A stretch of DNA of 33,739 nucleotides from Accumulibacter sp. (GCA_031257115.1 JAIRPF010000175.1:1-33739); one strand, 5' to 3'; positions 25,857 to 33,322 are shown, counted from the stretch's first letter. Made by a program: numbers and translations. Notes: generated by a model not told the origin, from the letters alone.

Positions 25857-25857
25857 C

Positions 25858-26796
25858 GTGTCCTGGCTTTCCATCGCCGTCGAGACCGATTGCGGCCACG
25901 CCGAGCCGCTGGCCGACGCGCTGCTCGGCGCGGGCGCGCTCTCGGCCGGCATCGAGGACGCCGACGCCGGCACGCCGGACGAAACGCCGCAGTTCGACGA
26001 ACCCGGTTCGGCCGCCGCGCCGGGCTGGGCGCGTTCCCGCGTCACCGCCCTGTTCGACGCCGGCGTCGACCCGGACGCGCTGCTGGAAGCCTGCGCCGCG
26101 AGGGCGGGCCTTCCCGGCCTTCCCGCGTATGCGCTGGAAAGGGTGGAGGAACAGGACTGGGTCCGGCTCACCCAGTCGCAGTTCGAGCCGATCCGGATAT
26201 CCGGCCGCCTCTGGATCGTGCCGTCCTGGCATGAAGCGCCCGATCCGGAGGCCATCGTCCTCGTCCTCGATCCGGGCATGGCGTTCGGCACGGGGTCGCA
26301 TCCGACGACCCGGCTGTGCCTCGAATGGCTGGAGAGCGTCGTGACGCCGGGCGCTTCCGTGCTCGATTACGGCTGCGGTTCAGGCATCCTGGGCATCGCC
26401 GCCGCCCGGCTCGGCGCGGCGGACGTGCTCGGCGTCGACATCGATCCGCGAGCGGTCGCCGCCGCCCGGAACAACGCGGCGCGCAACGCGGTCGACGTCC
26501 GCTTCGAGGATTCCGCGAAGGAAATACGCGAACGGTTCGACCTCGTGGTCGCCAACATCCTGTCCAATCCGCTCAAGGCGCTGGCGCCGGCCATCTGCGC
26601 CCACGTCCGTCCGGGCGGACGGCTGGCGCTGTCGGGCATCCTCGCGGCGCAGGCCGGCGAGCTGATCGCGGCCTATGCGCCGTGGATACCGCTCGCGGTG
26701 GCCGGCGCGCGCGAGGGCTGGGTCTGCCTGGCCGGGGAAAAAGCGGCGCGGCCCGCGCCATCGGATCGCCTCCTTTTCGCCGATCGTTCGGGATAG
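25858..26796 (+). CDS. prmA: Ribosomal protein L11 methyltransferase PrmA
   Basis: The 312-residue SAM-dependent methyltransferase trimethylates ribosomal protein L11. Motifs are DWVRLTQSQFEPIRI, the SAM domain with GMAFGTGSHPTTRLCLEWL, motif I VLDYGCGSGILGIAAARLGA, GVDIDPRAVAAARNNA and the VANILSNPLKALAP active-site loop. I chose the GTG at 25858 (MSWLSIAVETD) because it aligns with the usual family start and has AAAGGA 8 nt upstream. An ATG at 25849 in the same frame has that same purine stretch directly against it, which is too close. With GTG the gene begins one base after the previous stop. Confidence 0.94.
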   Translation: MSWLSIAVETDCGHAEPLADALLGAGALSAGIEDADAGTPDETPQFDEPGSAAAPGWARSRVTALFDAGVDPDALLEACAARAGLPGLPAYALERVEEQDWVRLTQSQFEPIRISGRLWIVPSWHEAPDPEAIVLVLDPGMAFGTGSHPTTRLCLEWLESVVTPGASVLDYGCGSGILGIAAARLGAADVLGVDIDPRAVAAARNNAARNAVDVRFEDSAKEIRERFDLVVANILSNPLKALAPAICAHVRPGGRLALSGILAAQAGELIAAYAPWIPLAVAGAREGWVCLAGEKAARPAPSDRLLFADRSG

Positions 26797-26807
26797 AATC
26801 CCTCCCC

Positions 26808-27815
26808 ATGAAAACCCGCTGCCCGGATTGCCAGACCGTCTTCCGCGTCACCCCGGAACAACTCGTGAAGCGGGACGGAAAAGTGCGCTGCGGGTGTTGC
26901 CAGGCGGTATTCGACGCCTTCGATACCTTGCTCGAAGACCAGCCTCCCGCCGCCGCGCCGTCCGGCGGGCGCGCGCAATCCGCGCACCCCTCCGCACAGC
27001 CCATATCCACACAGCCTTTATCCACCCTATTCGCGCTGCCCGCGTCCGCGAACGCCCGGCTCGCGCGGGAGTCGCCGGTCGAACCGCCGACCGAGCCGGA
27101 CGAGCCGTCGATCGCCCCCCTCGCGGACGCGCCGGAAATGGGGGAAAACGAGGAAAATGAGGATAACGAACCGTCCATCCCGTGGAACGTGTCCGAAACG
27201 ATCGCCCCCCTGAAAGCCGGTCCGGACGCCGAACCGATTCTTCCGCGCGAACCCGGCGAGATTCCCGGTTACGACGATTGGGCCGGGGACATCATCGCGC
27301 CACCCCTGGTCATGGCGATTCCCGCCGAAAAGCCCTTGCGCTGGCCGTTCGCGCTGGCCGCCGGGGTGTTGGCGCTGGCGCTGGCCGGACAAGTCCTGTT
27401 CCACTTTCGCGGCGAACTGGCGCTCGCCGTCCCGGCCCTGCGCCCCGCGCTCGAAAGTTTCTCGCTCGCCTTGGACGGCCCCCTGCCACTGCCCAAACAT
27501 GCCGATCTGGTCAGCATCGAGGCTTCCGACCTGCAATCCGATCCGGCGCGGGCCGGCTTGCTCGTCCTCAACGCCACGCTGCGCAACAAGGCGGCCTACG
27601 GGCAAGCCTACCCGTCGCTGGAACTCTCGCTCACCGACCTGCGGAATACGGTCATTGCCCGCCGCGTCTTCGCCCCGGCCGATTATCTCCCGGCGCGGAC
27701 CCAGGCCGCGCCCGGCCCCGTCTTTTCCGGCAATTCCGATACCGTCGTGCGCCTGTGGATCGAGGTGGCGGGCCTCGACGCGACGGGATACCGGCTGTTC
27801 GTCTTTTATCCGTGA
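26808..27815 (+). CDS. MJ0042 zinc-ribbon / DUF3426 membrane protein
   Basis: A 335-residue protein. The N-terminus is an MJ0042-type zinc ribbon (MKTRCPDCQTVFRV, then VRCGCCQAVFDAFD with four Cys). A long Pro/Glu-rich acidic linker follows (about 45-175). One transmembrane segment (about 180-200, WPFALAAGVLALALAGQVLF) leads to a DUF3426 domain in the periplasm (SIEASDLQSDPARAGLLVLNATLRNKA, ending WIEVAGLDATGYRLFVFYP). This architecture commonly follows prmA in betaproteobacteria. Function unknown; the cytoplasmic ribbon and outer domain suggest a sensor or envelope scaffold. A TAGAAT lies 11 bp before the ATG but no -35 was found. Confidence 0.9.
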   Translation: MKTRCPDCQTVFRVTPEQLVKRDGKVRCGCCQAVFDAFDTLLEDQPPAAAPSGGRAQSAHPSAQPISTQPLSTLFALPASANARLARESPVEPPTEPDEPSIAPLADAPEMGENEENEDNEPSIPWNVSETIAPLKAGPDAEPILPREPGEIPGYDDWAGDIIAPPLVMAIPAEKPLRWPFALAAGVLALALAGQVLFHFRGELALAVPALRPALESFSLALDGPLPLPKHADLVSIEASDLQSDPARAGLLVLNATLRNKAAYGQAYPSLELSLTDLRNTVIARRVFAPADYLPARTQAAPGPVFSGNSDTVVRLWIEVAGLDATGYRLFVFYP

Positions 27816-27969
27816 CCGCCGGCTTTTTCCGCCGCCCCCGAAAGATCGATTTCCGCTTCTTGCCTGTCGCGCAAAGCCGGTTTTATCTTATGCCCGTTTC
27901 CGATCGCCACCCGCCGAACCCGCCGCGCGACCGGAACGTCCCCCGCGTTCAGAACGTGAGATTGCCTCG

Positions 27970-28938
27970 ATGAGCCAGGAACAAAGCTATGCGGTCTGCG
28001 TGAAACTTCTGGATGCCTTCCCTCCTGGAGCGGAGGCGCTGGACACGATAGCCGGACAGCCCGAAAGCCACTGGATAAACCGGATGGAGCGCGTCATCCT
28101 GGTCTACGGCGGCAAGCTCACACGCAAGGACAAAAGGATGCTCCTGGCGAACTTCGCGACGGCGGACGCCGCGTCGCTCGCGGCCTGCGAAATGCAGCGG
28201 CGGTGCCTCCGCATACCCATGCTGGTCAGCCGTCCGCTGTCGCTGCACATCGGGATTCACCGCGTCGCCCGGCCCTACCTGCGCCGCGTGACGCTCTCCG
28301 GCTCCGGGGAAAGGCGCGACCCCGACCGCCGCTTCGGTTTCGGCATCGCCATCTCCCTGGCGGAAGAAGCCGCCGCCGACGGAATTCTCCTCTCCAGCCT
28401 GACCTTCCGCACGCTCATGGCGGAAATCCGCAAGGGATGCCGTCCGCGCGGCGGCCCGGCCGCGGGCACACCGATCTACGAGCTGGACTGGAACAGGATA
28501 CTGTCGCAGCAAACCCGCGTCTCCCTGTTCGCGGCGCCGCCCTCCCTGAGCGAAAAGCAACTGGCGCTGCGCATCGGCGCCAGCCGGCTGGTGCTCAGCC
28601 ACCTGAACACGGCGACGACTTTCGGCCGGGATCCCGCCTGCGACGTAATCATCTCCGACAAGCTCGTCTCGCGGGAGCACGCGTACATCGAAATCCGCCC
28701 CGAAGGCTGCGTCCTGACCGACCACAGCACCAATGGCACGAGCATCGTCCTGCACGGCGGGCACAAGATATGGGTCAGGAACGAGAGATTTCTCCTCGAA
28801 GAGCGCGGCCGCATCGGCTTTGGCCAATTTCCCGGCAAGGGCGGTGTCGGAATACTGGAATTCCAGGTCCGGAACGTTCTGAACACCCGGAAAGACGAAG
28901 CGCCCTACCACGCCGAAACCCTGATGATGGAAGAATGA
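27970..28938 (+). CDS. FHA-domain protein with degenerate nucleotide-cyclase-like N-terminal domain
   Basis: A 322-residue protein. A C-terminal FHA domain (about 205-300) has Gly219-Arg220, Ser234-Arg-Glu-His237 and Asn255-Gly256, the phosphothreonine-binding residues. The N-terminal part has the layout of a class III adenylate/guanylate cyclase domain: YGGKL, then FATADAASLAACEMQR, SLHIGIHRV, and GFGIAISLAEEAAADGILLSS, which matches the usual dimer-helix and 'AARL...A..G.I..S' stretch. The metal-binding Asp residues and substrate-specifying residues are not visible at the usual places, so catalysis is doubtful. It lies 154 bp after the DUF3426 gene. The ATG at 27970 is the first good candidate; no strong ribosome site is seen. 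It is likely a phosphothreonine reader in Ser/Thr kinase signalling, but no kinase is in the window. Confidence 0.8.
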   Translation: MSQEQSYAVCVKLLDAFPPGAEALDTIAGQPESHWINRMERVILVYGGKLTRKDKRMLLANFATADAASLAACEMQRRCLRIPMLVSRPLSLHIGIHRVARPYLRRVTLSGSGERRDPDRRFGFGIAISLAEEAAADGILLSSLTFRTLMAEIRKGCRPRGGPAAGTPIYELDWNRILSQQTRVSLFAAPPSLSEKQLALRIGASRLVLSHLNTATTFGRDPACDVIISDKLVSREHAYIEIRPEGCVLTDHSTNGTSIVLHGGHKIWVRNERFLLEERGRIGFGQFPGKGGVGILEFQVRNVLNTRKDEAPYHAETLMMEE

Positions 28939-29461
28939 CCAGGCGGATGGCCCGCCGCTCTGCAACGGATTTCCCCGCCGCCCCTGACCGGATCGCCCCG
29001 TGGTTTTTGCCAGGGACTCGATGAAAACCTCCCTCTCGAGGGAGGCGGCCCGCGGCGAAACCGCGAGTCGGAAGGAGTCGGGCGGCTGAGTTTCAGGCGC
29101 GAATGTTCGATGAACGGACTCGATTTCGGCGATCGATGGGATAACGGGTTTTCCTGTTCATCCGCGTTGGATAATTCAACCGCCCTACTCTCTCCGTCAC
29201 GCTTTCGGCATGACACCTCCCTCAGGAGGGAAACTCTGATATTGAAGCGCGGGCGTTCCGTTCGCGTCATTCGCTTTTTTGCGGGCGGGATGTCCGTGCT
29301 TCGTTTCATTTGAAGCCGAACGAATTTGCCTCAGGATTTCCCGCGCGTTCTGGCGGCATAGCGTTCTTTGCGGCTACAATACAAGACTACGCGACGCCGC
29401 CCCGCGCGAGGAGCGGCGCGAGGATGATCACGATTTCCTCACTCTCCGAAGGGATGGACAA
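28939..29461. repeat. Non-coding gap with H element copy 2 and module G
   Basis: No gene is supported here. H element copy 2 spans 29028-29230. Module G follows at about 29243-29308: two arms (GAAGCGCGGGCGTTCCGTTCGC and a C-terminal arm GCGGGCGGGATGTCCGTGC) that pair with only transition-type mismatches around a T-rich loop. The final 150 bp include TACAAT at 29375-29380, a possible -10 for the ABC transporter operon, without a clear -35. Confidence 0.6.
29028..29230. mobile_element. H element copy 2: MITE/foldback-like 203-bp repeat
   Basis: Starts CCTCCCTCTCGAGGGAGG and ends with the inverted GTCACGCTTTCGGCATGACAC-type module (hairpin with two mismatches, CTCCCTCAGGAGGG at the tip). The interior follows copy 1 base for base over most of its length, including GATTTCGGCGATCGA and TCCGCGTTGGATAATTC. 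By eye the two copies are roughly 75-80% identical. It has no coding capacity. Confidence 0.6.
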
Positions 29462-30280
29462 ATGAAAAAACGTTTTTCACTCCTGATGGCGGCCTTGCTG
29501 GCCTCCGCGTTTCTGATCGCTTGCGGCAAGAAGGAAGAACCCGCTCCGGCGGCCGCGCCCACGCCCGCGCCGCCGCCGATCGCCGCGCCCGCGGCGATCG
29601 TGATCGGCCTGGACGATCACTTTCCGCCGATGGGCTTCCGCGACGACAAGAATGAAATCGTCGGCTTCGACATCGATCTGGCCAGGGAAACCGGCAAGCG
29701 GATCGGGATGGAGGTGACGTTCAAGCCGATCGACTGGAGCGCCAAGGAGGCCGAGCTGAACGGCAAGCGCATCGACGTGCTGTGGAATGGGCTGACGATC
29801 ACCGAGGAGCGCAAGGCCAACATCCTGTTCTCCAAACCGTATCTGGAAAACCGCCAGATCATCGTGGTGCCCAACGATTCGCCAATCAAGACCAAGGCCG
29901 ATCTGGCGGGCAAGACCGTCGGCGCGCAGGACGGCAGCAGCGCGGTCGACGCGGTCAACAGGGACGCCGAGGCGGCCAAGGGCATCAAGGAACTGAAAAT
30001 GTTCTCCGACAACGTCACGGCGCTGATGGATCTCGCCGCCGGGCGGCTGGACGCGATCGTCATGGACGAGATCGTCGGCCGTTACTACACCGCGAAGAAA
30101 CCGGGCGAGTACCGCATCCTCGACGAGAATTTCGGCGCCGAGGAATACGGCGTGGGCGTGCGCAAGGGCGACGCTGAACTGATGGGCAAGATCGACAAGG
30201 CGCTGGAGGACCTGAAGGCCGACGGCGCGGGGGCGGCCATTTCGAACAAGTGGTTCGGCAAGGACATCCTGAAGAAATGA
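29462..30280 (+). CDS. Polar amino-acid ABC transporter, substrate-binding lipoprotein
   Basis: A 272-residue periplasmic binding protein (SBP_bac_3 family) with a lipoprotein signal peptide: hydrophobic core LLMAALLASAF and lipobox LIAC with Cys21 lipidated. A Pro/Ala linker follows. The domain begins IVIGLDDHFPPMGFRDDKNE, GFDIDLARETGKRIG, DVLWNGLTITEERK and DAIVMDEIVGRYY, as in cystine/lysine/arginine-type receptors. GAAGGGA precedes the ATG. It is first of a three-gene transporter operon. Substrate cannot be fixed from sequence. Confidence 0.93.
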   Translation: MKKRFSLLMAALLASAFLIACGKKEEPAPAAAPTPAPPPIAAPAAIVIGLDDHFPPMGFRDDKNEIVGFDIDLARETGKRIGMEVTFKPIDWSAKEAELNGKRIDVLWNGLTITEERKANILFSKPYLENRQIIVVPNDSPIKTKADLAGKTVGAQDGSSAVDAVNRDAEAAKGIKELKMFSDNVTALMDLAAGRLDAIVMDEIVGRYYTAKKPGEYRILDENFGAEEYGVGVRKGDAELMGKIDKALEDLKADGAGAAISNKWFGKDILKK

Positions 30281-30321
30281 TCCCGGTTCGGCGTCGCCGG
30301 GCGGCCGTTTCCGATGATCCG

Positions 30322-30343
30322 GCGGCGGCGTCCGCGCCGCCGC
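30322..30343. other. Intercistronic stem-loop between binding protein and permease
   Basis: GCGGCGGCG (30322-30330) and CGCCGCCGC (30335-30343) form a perfect 9-bp GC-only stem with a 4-nt loop, 42 bp past the binding-protein stop. No U-tract follows. Such loops often stabilise the upstream mRNA so that the binding protein is made in excess of the permease. Confidence 0.5.
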
Positions 30344-30437
30344 TTCCCCATCGATCCGGCCATCCGTTAGACTGATGGCTTTTCTTTCGCCGCCGGCTTG
30401 GTGGCCGGATCGGCGTTCCGGGTCGCGGGTCTCGCTC

Positions 30438-31091
30438 ATGGGCTACGTGTTCGACATTTTGCCGTCTCTCTTGCGGGGCACCGCGGTTACCCTGCAAGTC
30501 TTCGTCATCACGCTCGTCCTTTCCGTGCCGCTCGGCCTCGCGCTCGCGCTGTTGCGCGTCTCCCGCCTCCGCCTGGTCGGCGTCCTGGTCAACGGCTACA
30601 TCTGGCTGATGCGCGGCACGCCGCTGATGCTGCAAATGCTGTTCATCTATTTCGCGCTGCCCTTCGTGCCGGTGATCGGCGTCCGGCTGCCCGATTTTCC
30701 GGCGGCCATCGTCGCTTTCGTGCTCAATTACGCCGCCTACTTCGCCGAAATCTTTCGCGCCGGCATCCAGTCGATCGGCCGGGGGCAGTACGAAGGCGCG
30801 CGAGTGCTCGGCCTTTCCTACGCCCAGACCATGCGGCGCATCGTGCTGCCGCAGGTCGTCAAGCGCATCCTGCCGCCGATCAGCAACGAGACGATCACGC
30901 TGGTCAAGGACACGTCGCTGATCTACGTGCTGGCCATGAACGACCTGTTGCGCGCGGCGCGCGGCATCGTCCAGCGCGACTTTTCGACCACGCCGTTCAT
31001 CGTGGCCGCCGCTTTCTACCTGACCATGACGCTGGTGCTGACCTACGGCTTCCAGCGCCTGGAAAAGAAATACGCCGTCTATGACGAATGA
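30438..31091 (+). CDS. Polar amino-acid ABC transporter, permease
   Basis: A 217-residue inner membrane permease of the HisMQ/GlnP type. The start region [20 protein letters not shown] is typical, followed by [19 protein letters not shown] and the EAA loop [20 protein letters not shown], which contacts the ATPase. About five membrane segments are seen. I chose ATG 30438 because homologs begin 'MGYV(L/F)DILPSLL'; ATG 30375 in frame would add 21 unusual residues. Neither has a strong ribosome site. It lies 157 bp after the binding protein and overlaps the ATPase by 11 nt. Confidence 0.92.
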   Translation: MGYVFDILPSLLRGTAVTLQVFVITLVLSVPLGLALALLRVSRLRLVGVLVNGYIWLMRGTPLMLQMLFIYFALPFVPVIGVRLPDFPAAIVAFVLNYAAYFAEIFRAGIQSIGRGQYEGARVLGLSYAQTMRRIVLPQVVKRILPPISNETITLVKDTSLIYVLAMNDLLRAARGIVQRDFSTTPFIVAAAFYLTMTLVLTYGFQRLEKKYAVYDE

Positions 31092-31848
31092 ACCGATGAT
31101 CCGCGCCGCCGGCCTCTACAAGCAGTTCGGCCCGGTGGAAGTCCTGAAGGGCGTCTCGCTGGAAGTCGGCAAGGGCGAGGTGATCGCCATCATCGGGCCG
31201 TCGGGTTCGGGCAAGAGCACCTTCCTGCGCTGCCTGATCCATCTCGAAACCGTGCAGCGCGGAACCATCATCATCGAGGGTGAAACGCTGGTCGAAACGG
31301 ACGCCGCCGGGCAGTGCCGTTACGCCCAGGAAGCCGAGCTTCGGCGCATTCGCGGCAAGATGGGCATGGTTTTCCAGCATTTCAACCTGTTCCCGCATCT
31401 CACGGTATTGCAGAACGTCATCGAGGCGCCGCTCACGGTGAAAGGGCTGCGCCGCGAGGACGTCGTGCCGAAAGCCGACGCCCTGCTGAAAAAAGTCGGC
31501 TTGTACGAGAAGCGCGGCAGCTACCCTTCGAGCCTTTCGGGCGGACAGAAGCAGCGCGTGGCGATCGCCCGCGCGCTGGCCATGGAACCGGACATCCTCC
31601 TGTTCGACGAACCGACCTCGGCGCTCGACCCCGAATTGACCGGCGAGGTGCTGCGCACCATGCGCGCCTTGGCCGAGGAGCGCATGACGATGGTCGTCGT
31701 CACCCACGAAATGGGTTTCGCCCGCGAAGAGGCGAGCCGCGTGGTGTTCATGGACGAAGGCAGCATCCTCGAAGAACGCCCCGCGCGCGAACTGTTCGCC
31801 GCGCCGGAACATCCGCGCACGCGGGCGTTTCTGGAGAGCATGTTATAG
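31081..31848 (+). CDS. Polar amino-acid ABC transporter, ATPase
   Basis: A 255-residue ATPase. Walker A is GPSGSGKST (39-47), the Q-loop [16 protein letters not shown], the signature LSGGQKQR (152-159), Walker B ILLFDEP with DPELTGEVL following, and the H-loop VVTHEMGFA (His209). It powers import of the amino acid with the two preceding genes. The start overlaps the permease stop by 11 nt. Its last 146 bp recur, altered, downstream of vapC. Confidence 0.95.
   Translation: MTNEPMIRAAGLYKQFGPVEVLKGVSLEVGKGEVIAIIGPSGSGKSTFLRCLIHLETVQRGTIIIEGETLVETDAAGQCRYAQEAELRRIRGKMGMVFQHFNLFPHLTVLQNVIEAPLTVKGLRREDVVPKADALLKKVGLYEKRGSYPSSLSGGQKQRVAIARALAMEPDILLFDEPTSALDPELTGEVLRTMRALAEERMTMVVVTHEMGFAREEASRVVFMDEGSILEERPARELFAAPEHPRTRAFLESML
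31703..31848 (+). repeat. Direct repeat, left copy (3' end of ABC ATPase)
   Basis: This is the intact 3' end (residues 209-255 and the stop) of the transporter ATPase. It is repeated at 32591-32736 at an exact offset of 888 bp with 138 of 146 bases identical and no gaps. Confidence 0.97.
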
Positions 31849-31906
31849 CGTCGGCCGCGCGGCTGTTCGCCGCCGAAGTCGATGGGGCGGTATCGTGATA
31901 GATTGT

Positions 31907-31916
31907 GGTATATACC
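31907..31916. promoter_or_regulatory. Likely VapBC operator / promoter palindrome
   Basis: GGTATATACC is a perfect 10-bp palindrome 18 bp before the vapB ATG. Such TA-rich palindromes overlap the promoter of many vapBC operons and are bound by the VapB-VapC complex. Autoregulation is inferred from position and symmetry. Confidence 0.5.
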
Positions 31917-31934
31917 ATTGCCTTGGAAACCATC

Positions 31935-32192
31935 ATGCCGGTCGCAAAATTGTTCAACAACGGACGCAGCCAGGCCGTGCGCCTGCCCGCCGCCTTTCGC
32001 TTCACGGGTGACGCCGTCTTCATCCGCCGGGACGAGAAAACGGGCGATGTCATCCTGTCGGCGAACCCTGGGGACTGGACGGGCTTTTTCGCCGCCGTCG
32101 CGGGACTGAAAGCGCCGGAAGGCTTTCTGGGCAAGGAAGAACGCGACATGCCGGAAAATCGGCGGGATCCCTTTGAAGGGTTGGGCGAGTGA
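31935..32192 (+). CDS. vapB: VapB-type antitoxin
   Basis: An 85-residue AbrB/MazE-fold (SpoVT-AbrB) antitoxin. It begins MPVAKLFNNGRSQAVRLPAA, the DNA-binding motif of VapB, followed by FRFTGDAVFI and a C-terminal region that should wrap the toxin (WTGFFAAVAGLK, EERDMPENR). The upstream in-frame ATG (31905) overlaps the operator, so the 31935 start with GGAAA before it was chosen. It overlaps vapC by 4 nt (ATGA-like GTGA junction). It neutralises VapC and represses the operon with it. Confidence 0.93.
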   Translation: MPVAKLFNNGRSQAVRLPAAFRFTGDAVFIRRDEKTGDVILSANPGDWTGFFAAVAGLKAPEGFLGKEERDMPENRRDPFEGLGE

Positions 32193-32584
32193 CGTACCTG
32201 CTCGATACCAATACCGTAAGTTTCCTGTTCAGGGGAAATGAACCGGTTTCCCGCAGATTGGCGTCGACGCCCATTGAACAGGTCGCCATTTCCGTCATGA
32301 CCGAGGCGGAACTCGAATATGGTCTCGCCAGTCGCCCGCAAGCGACCCGCTTGCGCCATGCCGTGGATGAATTTCTGCGGAGGGCGACGGTCATCGACTG
32401 GACGCGGGAAGATGCGCGTTGCTACGGCGCATTGCGCGCGCGGCTCGAAAAACGCGGCGTCGCCATCGCGGCGCTCGACCTGCTGATCGCCACGCAAGCC
32501 TTGCGCCTTGACGCCACGCTGATATCCAACGACCAATGCTTTCGCCGGATAACCGGCCTGAAGCTCGATGACTGGACCGTATAG
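32189..32584 (+). CDS. vapC: VapC-type PIN-domain ribonuclease toxin
   Basis: A 131-residue PIN endonuclease. The acidic metal-binding site is complete: Asp6 (YLLDTNTVS), Glu41 (TEAELEYG), Asp97 (IAALDLLIATQA) and Asp115 (LISND). The end GLKLDDWTV is typical of intact VapC. The GTG start overlaps the vapB stop by 4 nt, so translation is coupled. The stop codon is 6 bp before the obvious start of the right-hand ATPase remnant. Confidence 0.95.
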   Translation: MTYLLDTNTVSFLFRGNEPVSRRLASTPIEQVAISVMTEAELEYGLASRPQATRLRHAVDEFLRRATVIDWTREDARCYGALRARLEKRGVAIAALDLLIATQALRLDATLISNDQCFRRITGLKLDDWTV

Positions 32585-32590
32585 TCGCGG

Positions 32591-32736
32591 CCCACGAAAT
32601 GGGTTTCGCCCGCGAAGTGGCGAGCCGCGTGGTGTTCATGGACGAAGGCAACGTCCTTGAAGAACGCCCCACGCGCGAACTGTTCGCCGCGCCGGAACAT
32701 CCGCGCACGCGGGCGTTTCTGGAGAGCATGTTGTGA
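32591..32736 (+). pseudogene. Remnant of ABC ATPase 3' end (right direct repeat)
   Basis: This is an ungapped second copy of the last 47 codons and stop of the upstream ATPase, 94.5% identical. Changes are Glu to Val, Ser to Asn, Ile to Val, Ala to Thr, two silent changes (CTC to CTT and TTA to TTG), and TAG replaced by TGA. The frame is intact through [19 protein letters not shown] and LEERPTRELFAAP to the stop, but there is no start, no P-loop and no signature. It cannot be functional on its own. Weak similarity (GTC, then GCC for ACC) may extend a few codons left over the vapC stop. Confidence 0.95.
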
Positions 32737-32783
32737 CAATGGCCAGGCGAGAAAATGCGGACACAATACAAATACAATCAGAC

Positions 32784-32815
32784 GTCATTCCCGCGAAAGC
32801 GGGAATGACGGTTTT
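32784..32815 (+). terminator. Module A palindrome followed by T-run
   Basis: The perfect 11-bp palindrome GTCATTCCCGC-GAAA-GCGGGAATGAC (32784-32809) is directly followed by GG-TTTTT. It can therefore act as an intrinsic terminator for the plus strand, ending vapBC transcripts. It is the second perfect copy of module A. Confidence 0.6.
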
Positions 32816-32887
32816 TCGCGCGGGACTGGCATCCTGTGCATGAAATGATGTTGCCGGGTCGATAATGGGTCGGCGGGAGTTCTTGAA

Positions 32888-33301
32888 ATGTGGAAACATT
32901 ACGCCCTGCTCTCGGCTTTTTTCGCGGCGCTGACGGCCATTCTGGCCAAGGTGGGGGTCAGGGGCGTCAGCGGAAACGTCGCCACCGCCGTCCGCACGGT
33001 GGTCGTCCTGTTCCTGGCGTGGGGCATCGTCCTTTTCGGCAACCAGATGAAGGAAGTACGGGAACTGAGCCAGGCCAATCTGATCTTCCTCGCCCTGTCG
33101 GGCATCGCCACGGGGCTGTCATGGATTTTCTATTTCAAGGCGCTGGAAACGGGTCTGGTTTCCAAAGTGGCTCCCCTCGACAAAATGAGCGTCGTATTCG
33201 TCATGCTGATGTCGTTCCTGTTCCTAAATGAGCCGATGGAATGGAAAACGATCGCGGGCGGGACGCTGATTTTTTGCGGGGCGCTCCTGCTGGCATTGTG
33301 A
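32888..33301 (+). CDS. Single-domain EamA-family small membrane transporter-like protein
   Basis: A 137-residue protein with about four to five transmembrane segments. It has the pattern of one EamA half: MWKHYALLSAFFAALTAILAKVG, then LSGIATGLSWIFYFKALETG, LVSKVAPLDKMSVVFVMLMSF and LFLNEPMEWKTIAGGTLIFCG. Full EamA carriers have two such halves, so this is likely to work as a dimer. GGGAG lies 9 nt before the ATG. Substrate unknown. Confidence 0.88.
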   Translation: MWKHYALLSAFFAALTAILAKVGVRGVSGNVATAVRTVVVLFLAWGIVLFGNQMKEVRELSQANLIFLALSGIATGLSWIFYFKALETGLVSKVAPLDKMSVVFVMLMSFLFLNEPMEWKTIAGGTLIFCGALLLAL

Positions 33302-33322
33302 TATCCGGAAAAAAGGCCGCCG

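Noticed and set aside
31849-31906. Possible third fragment of the ATPase 3' end before vapB (CGGCTGTTCGCCGCC resembles GAACTGTTCGCCGCG)
   Set aside because: The match is about 15 bases in GC-rich sequence with no extension on either side; it is likely coincidental.
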